Shown piece by piece: positions 61,871-64,000 of a stretch of DNA of 64,000 nucleotides. Each line of letters opens with the position of its first letter. Positions within the stretch are counted from its first letter, which is position 1. Position numbers and translations under genes: made by a program. This stretch comes from Marinagarivorans cellulosilyticus. Its GTDB lineage: Bacteria; Pseudomonadota; Gammaproteobacteria; Pseudomonadales; Cellvibrionaceae. Under the pieces are notes generated by a model. It saw only the letters and a program-made list of their open reading frames with translations. It had not been told where the DNA came from and did no database searches. The stretch covers positions 4,060,685 to 4,124,684 of the forward strand of contig NZ_AP023086.1 in NCBI RefSeq assembly GCF_021655555.1, in the 5' to 3' direction.

Positions 61871-63394
61871 ATGGATTTGCTCTTCGCGCGATGGAGGCCT
61901 TGGATATGCCTAATCGCCGCCACCTTAGGCGGCGCATTAGTGCCCTTATCTATGGCGCCTTACAGCCTTTGGCCGGCCGGTATAATCGGCTTATTTTTTA
62001 TCGCCATCGCTTTGCGCAACAGCACACCAAAGCGCGCACTTTTCTTAGCATTTGCTGCGGGCCTGGCGCTTTTTGGTGTTGGAGTATCCTGGGTTCACGT
62101 GGCTATTGCGCAATTCGGCAATAGCTCGCAATCCATTGCACTCACCTTAACAGCATTATTCATAACCGGTTTGGCAGCCGTTTTCGCAGCGCCGTTTTAC
62201 CTTTATGGCCGCTATTTAAGCCGAAGCTTATTTGGCCAAACTCTTGGCTTTGCCGCCTTATGGGTCGCTGGTGAATGGCTGCGCAGTTGGTTATTCACGG
62301 GGTTCCCGTGGCTTTATGTCGGCTATGGCCAAATCAATACACCGCTAAGCAATTTCGCCCCAATATTCGGCATATTTGGCGTATCGCTAGCCACCTGCCT
62401 AATAGCCGCTAGCATTTTATGGTTGCGCGAGCACTACCGCACGCACACAAGCCATGGCGCTCCCGCGCTAGCACTCGGCGGCATTATCTTGCTATATGGC
62501 GCGGGCCTAGCATTGGCCCAAGTTTCATGGACACAAGCCAAACCACACAAAATTAGCATTGGTTTGATGCAACCCAACATCCCACAAGAACATAAATGGG
62601 AACCCAGCTATTACAGCCAAACGCTCGATACCTTTAGTGAACTCAGCGAGCCATTGTGGGAACTAGACTGGGTTATCTGGCCTGAAGCGGCTATCCCATA
62701 CCCTTACCATCAAGCCGCCCCCCTGCTCGATCAAATCGATCAATACAGTAAAACGCTAGGTACCGTATTTATTACGGGCATCATTTATGACGACTACGAG
62801 GCCTACAAATACTACAACGCCATTATTGCCCGCGGCGCAGGTAGTGGTGAGTATTTCAAACAACGGTTAGTCCCCTTTGGCGAATATGTACCTTTTGAAG
62901 AGCAACTCAGGGGCATTATTGCGTTTTTTAACCTCCCTACTTCGATTATTCATATTGGCCCTTTCAATAAAGCCGGCTTGAATGCCAATGGTGTACTTAT
63001 AGCTGCAGCAATATGTTACGAAATTGTTTACCCCGACTTAATTGCCGAAATCTCTCGCGATAAGGATGTCATCCTTACTATTAGTAACGACGCATGGTTT
63101 GGCTATTCCAACGGCCCTTTACAGCACTTTGAAATGGCCCGTATGCGCGCGATTGAAACCGGACGCTATGTTATTCGGGCAACCAATAATGGGGTAAGCG
63201 GCTTTATTTCACCCAAAGGCGATGTCATCAAGCACGGTGGGCGATTTACCCGCGAGGCCATTGTCGGCGAAGTGCAACGCATGAAAGGCACCACCCCATT
63301 TATGGTTTGGCAATCATGGCCAATGGCTCTTACCTGCTTTTTTATTATTTTTTGTTGCGTTGTTCACCAACGATATAACAAGTTCGATGAATAA
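61871..63394 (+). CDS. lnt: Apolipoprotein N-acyltransferase Lnt
   Basis: 507 residues, inner membrane. About seven membrane segments then a periplasmic nitrilase domain (about 225-480). Catalytic triad visible: WPEAAIP (Glu272), YFKQRLVPFGE (Lys330) and ICYEIVYPDL (Cys382). Adds the third acyl chain to lipoproteins, many of which are encoded in this window (SLT, GH6, WD40, MshL, hydrolase). Thirteen bases behind corC. Confidence 0.96.
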   Translation: MDLLFARWRPWICLIAATLGGALVPLSMAPYSLWPAGIIGLFFIAIALRNSTPKRALFLAFAAGLALFGVGVSWVHVAIAQFGNSSQSIALTLTALFITGLAAVFAAPFYLYGRYLSRSLFGQTLGFAALWVAGEWLRSWLFTGFPWLYVGYGQINTPLSNFAPIFGIFGVSLATCLIAASILWLREHYRTHTSHGAPALALGGIILLYGAGLALAQVSWTQAKPHKISIGLMQPNIPQEHKWEPSYYSQTLDTFSELSEPLWELDWVIWPEAAIPYPYHQAAPLLDQIDQYSKTLGTVFITGIIYDDYEAYKYYNAIIARGAGSGEYFKQRLVPFGEYVPFEEQLRGIIAFFNLPTSIIHIGPFNKAGLNANGVLIAAAICYEIVYPDLIAEISRDKDVILTISNDAWFGYSNGPLQHFEMARMRAIETGRYVIRATNNGVSGFISPKGDVIKHGGRFTREAIVGEVQRMKGTTPFMVWQSWPMALTCFFIIFCCVVHQRYNKFDE

Positions 63395-63494
63395 ATTAAC
63401 CAATTATCGGATAAATGGTGGCCCAATAGCGCTCCGCTAGCGTAGTCATAAGCCTTGGCTATACTCCTTAAAGGGATTTTCTTGGAGTCTATGC

Positions 63495-64000
63495 GTGAAG
63501 ATATTTAGCGGCATCTCGGTTAGGTGGAAGATTTATTTTATTGCCATTGTCAGCATTATTGGCTTTGGTGGTTACTTGGCATTTAATGTTTGGATCAATA
63601 CTCAAAACACCGCTTTACTGACCAGCGTTAGGGATACCTACTTCCCTATTCTAGAAAAATCCACCTCTAACGGGGTTCGCTTAGAGCGAATGTCCGAGCT
63701 ATTTAATACCGCTGTGCTCACCGGCGAGCTGGAGTATTTAAAATCAGCCGAAGCCACAGCCGACACCATGCGCGAAGACTTCGAAACAATACTGGCATTA
63801 GAGCCCACCAAGAAAAAAAGCATCACCGACATCCAAGAAAATTTCGAAAACTACTTTAATGCAGCAAAAGCAATTGCCGAAGAAATGGCAACGGGCGAAG
63901 CCGACTTTAGCACCATCGGGGCCCGTGTTAAAAACAAAGAAGCCTACCTAGAGTTGCTAGTAACCCAGCTAGAAACTTTTCGAGCATACTCTCACAGCAA
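63495..64000 (+). CDS. Membrane-bound sensor protein (partial, C-terminus off the window)
   Basis: Reading frame runs from GTG 63495 (GGAG seven bases upstream) to the window edge, about 168 codons. A first membrane helix (about 13-33, IYFIAIVSIIGFGGYLAFNV) is followed by an extracytoplasmic four-helix-bundle-like domain with RDTYFPILEKSTSNGVRLERMSELF, as in methyl-accepting chemotaxis proteins, sensor kinases and diguanylate cyclases. The output domain lies beyond base 64000, so the type cannot be told. Confidence 0.7.
   Translation, partial: MKIFSGISVRWKIYFIAIVSIIGFGGYLAFNVWINTQNTALLTSVRDTYFPILEKSTSNGVRLERMSELFNTAVLTGELEYLKSAEATADTMREDFETILALEPTKKKSITDIQENFENYFNAAKAIAEEMATGEADFSTIGARVKNKEAYLELLVTQLETFRAYSHS

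Noticed and set aside
1..64000. CRISPR arrays, insertion sequences, prophage or integrase genes
   Set aside because: No regular repeat-spacer pattern, transposase, integrase or phage structural gene was seen; the tRNA pair at 16.3 kb has no duplicated 3' end that I could find.

Overview
The window reads as a piece of a marine or estuarine, polysaccharide-degrading gammaproteobacterium, most like the Cellvibrionaceae (relatives of Saccharophagus, Teredinibacter and Simiduia). The evidence is the smc-zipA-ligA order, the System I cytochrome c maturation genes, the phoH-ybeY-corC-lnt block, and a poly-serine-linked GH6 cellulase lipoprotein with PKD domains. This placement is inferred from gene content only. 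Nearly all of the window is dense core chromosome; I see no phage, insertion sequence, CRISPR array or plasmid gene.

Layout. 1-7.6 kb: partial avtA, an outer-membrane barrel protein, an Lrp-type regulator, a DmdC-like acyl-CoA dehydrogenase, an AraC-type regulator, a two-helix membrane protein, a HAD phosphatase and an SLT-type lipoprotein. 7.6-14.1 kb: ligA, zipA and smc. 14.3-24.4 kb: the complete ccmABCDEFGHI set on the minus strand. It is split between ccmG and ccmH by a small hypothetical gene, aguA and aguB (agmatine to putrescine) and a plus-strand tRNA-Val/tRNA-Asp pair. 24.6-29.6 kb: FliK-like, FlhB-C-like and FliL-like genes, dsbB, rsd/algQ and a WD40 lipoprotein. 29.6-36.9 kb: a seven-gene MSHA-type pilus assembly operon (mshI, a PilN-like gene, mshJ, K, L, E, G) without pilins. 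37.1-41.4 kb: trmL, bolA and the GH6 cellulase. 41.4-47.9 kb: trmO, an ATM1-type ABC exporter, pdxH, mobA, a secreted ricin-type lectin, a methyltransferase and a membrane protein.

48.0-55.5 kb is the most distinctive region: an ECF sigma factor and its ChrR-type zinc/cupin anti-sigma factor, divergent from a tightly packed seven-gene operon (NTF2-like protein, SDR, FAD oxidoreductase, DUF1365 protein, cyclopropane-fatty-acid-synthase homologue, DUF2878 membrane protein, unknown exported protein). A promoter-like TGATTC-N18-TACGTA lies in front of that operon. By analogy with Rhodobacter RpoE-ChrR this is probably a singlet-oxygen response that remodels membrane lipids.

55.5-64 kb: an exported rhodanese, an alpha/beta-hydrolase lipoprotein, an RluA-type pseudouridine synthase, trmH, the phoH-ybeY-corC-lnt operon, and the start of a membrane sensor cut by the window edge.

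Functional threads are envelope and redox biogenesis (ccm, dsbB, lnt, rhodanese), cell division and chromosome maintenance (smc, zipA, ligA), RNA modification (trmL, trmO, trmH, RluA-type, ybeY), surface pili and cellulose use, and photo-oxidative stress with lipid modification. Many genes start with GTG or TTG. Where the first possible start lacked a ribosome binding site, I chose a better-supported downstream one and said so.
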